5,905 bases of DNA from Clostridiales bacterium UBA4821. Its GTDB lineage: Bacteria; Bacillota; Clostridia; Acetivibrionales; UBA4821. A program made the translations under genes and the position numbers. The notes under the pieces are model-generated. The model did no database searches, was not told where the DNA came from, and saw only the letters and a program-made list of their open reading frames with translations. Each line of letters opens with the position of its first letter. The stretch's first letter is position 1. The stretch covers positions 1-5,905 of the forward strand of contig DHFP01000067.1 of assembly GCA_002402315.1 (NCBI GenBank). The letters are read 5' to 3'. Positions 5,766-5,905 of the stretch are shown here, piece after piece.

Positions 5766-5905
5766 TTAACCTCGCAAAAAGTTTTTAATTTCTATACAGA
5801 TCATTTCTATTTCTTCATTAGTTAGGAAAGACGAGGAGGGCAGCCATAACCCTCTGGGTGATATAGTATCTGCATTTCCGAAGTCCCCCTGTACATGAGC
5901 GTAAG
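5766..5905 (-). CDS. C-terminal end of a DegT/DnrJ-type sugar aminotransferase (partial)
   Basis: An open frame enters from the right edge and ends at TAA (5766-5768), giving 45 residues. The segment RGLWLPSSSFLTNEEIEMIC lines up with KGLYLPSGSGLKEEEIEAVC near the end of the complete aminotransferase at 1231-2370: same G-L-aromatic-L-P-S core, the same acidic EEIE and a closing amphipathic helix. This is the typical C-terminus of the DegT/DnrJ/EryC1 PLP aminotransferase family. The catalytic lysine and the specificity regions lie beyond the window, so its substrate is unknown. The preceding residues (about 1-16, including VQGDFGNADT) do not match the complete enzyme closely, so this appears to be a different subgroup rather than a recent duplicate. 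It heads the operon as seen here and overlaps the ribosome-binding site of the CgeB-like gene. Confidence 0.8.
   Translation of the reverse strand, partial: YAHVQGDFGNADTISPRGLWLPSSSFLTNEEIEMICIEIKNFLRG

Noticed and set aside
1..5905. Mobile elements, CRISPR arrays, tRNA or other RNA genes
   Set aside because: No transposase, direct-repeat array, cloverleaf or long intergenic space is present; the largest complete gap between genes is 21 bases.

Overview
The window is a block of seven genes, all read leftward on the minus strand, and it looks like an interior piece of a cell-surface polysaccharide (O-antigen, capsule, S-layer or spore-coat type) biosynthesis locus. No housekeeping, rRNA or tRNA gene fixes the taxonomy. 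AT-rich DNA with strong Shine-Dalgarno sites of the AGGAG/AAAGGAG type before most genes suits a low-GC Gram-positive bacterium (Firmicutes/Clostridia-like), but that is an inference.

In transcription order (right to left): the last 45 codons of a DegT/DnrJ-type sugar aminotransferase (5766-5905); a CgeB-like group 1 glycosyltransferase (4585-5760); a GT4-like glycosyltransferase (3464-4567); a small single-domain cupin (3035-3451); a GNAT-type N-acyltransferase (2392-3033); a full-length PLP aminotransferase closely resembling GDP-perosamine synthase (1231-2370); and a second GT4 glycosyltransferase (38-1234). Spacing is 5, 17, 12, 1 and 21 bases and finally a 4-base overlap (or an 8-base gap if the alternative ATG is used), so this is one operon with likely translational coupling. 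No promoter, terminator, RNA gene, mobile element or repeat array is visible, and both ends of the transcript lie outside the window.

Working model (inference): the perosamine-synthase-like enzyme transaminates an NDP-4-keto-6-deoxyhexose, the adjacent GNAT enzyme acylates the new amino group, and the cupin may act on the same sugar or its precursor. The partial aminotransferase upstream suggests a second amino sugar. The three glycosyltransferases would add these and other sugars to a lipid-linked repeat unit. Sugar-nucleotide supply (ManB/ManC, Gmd or Rml enzymes), flippase and polymerase are not in the window.

The genes differ in base composition: the aminotransferase gene has GC-rich stretches and the middle glycosyltransferase gene is very AT-rich, consistent with mosaic assembly. 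I see no clearly undescribed system. The best leads are the aminotransferase-GNAT-cupin trio and the unassigned cupin.
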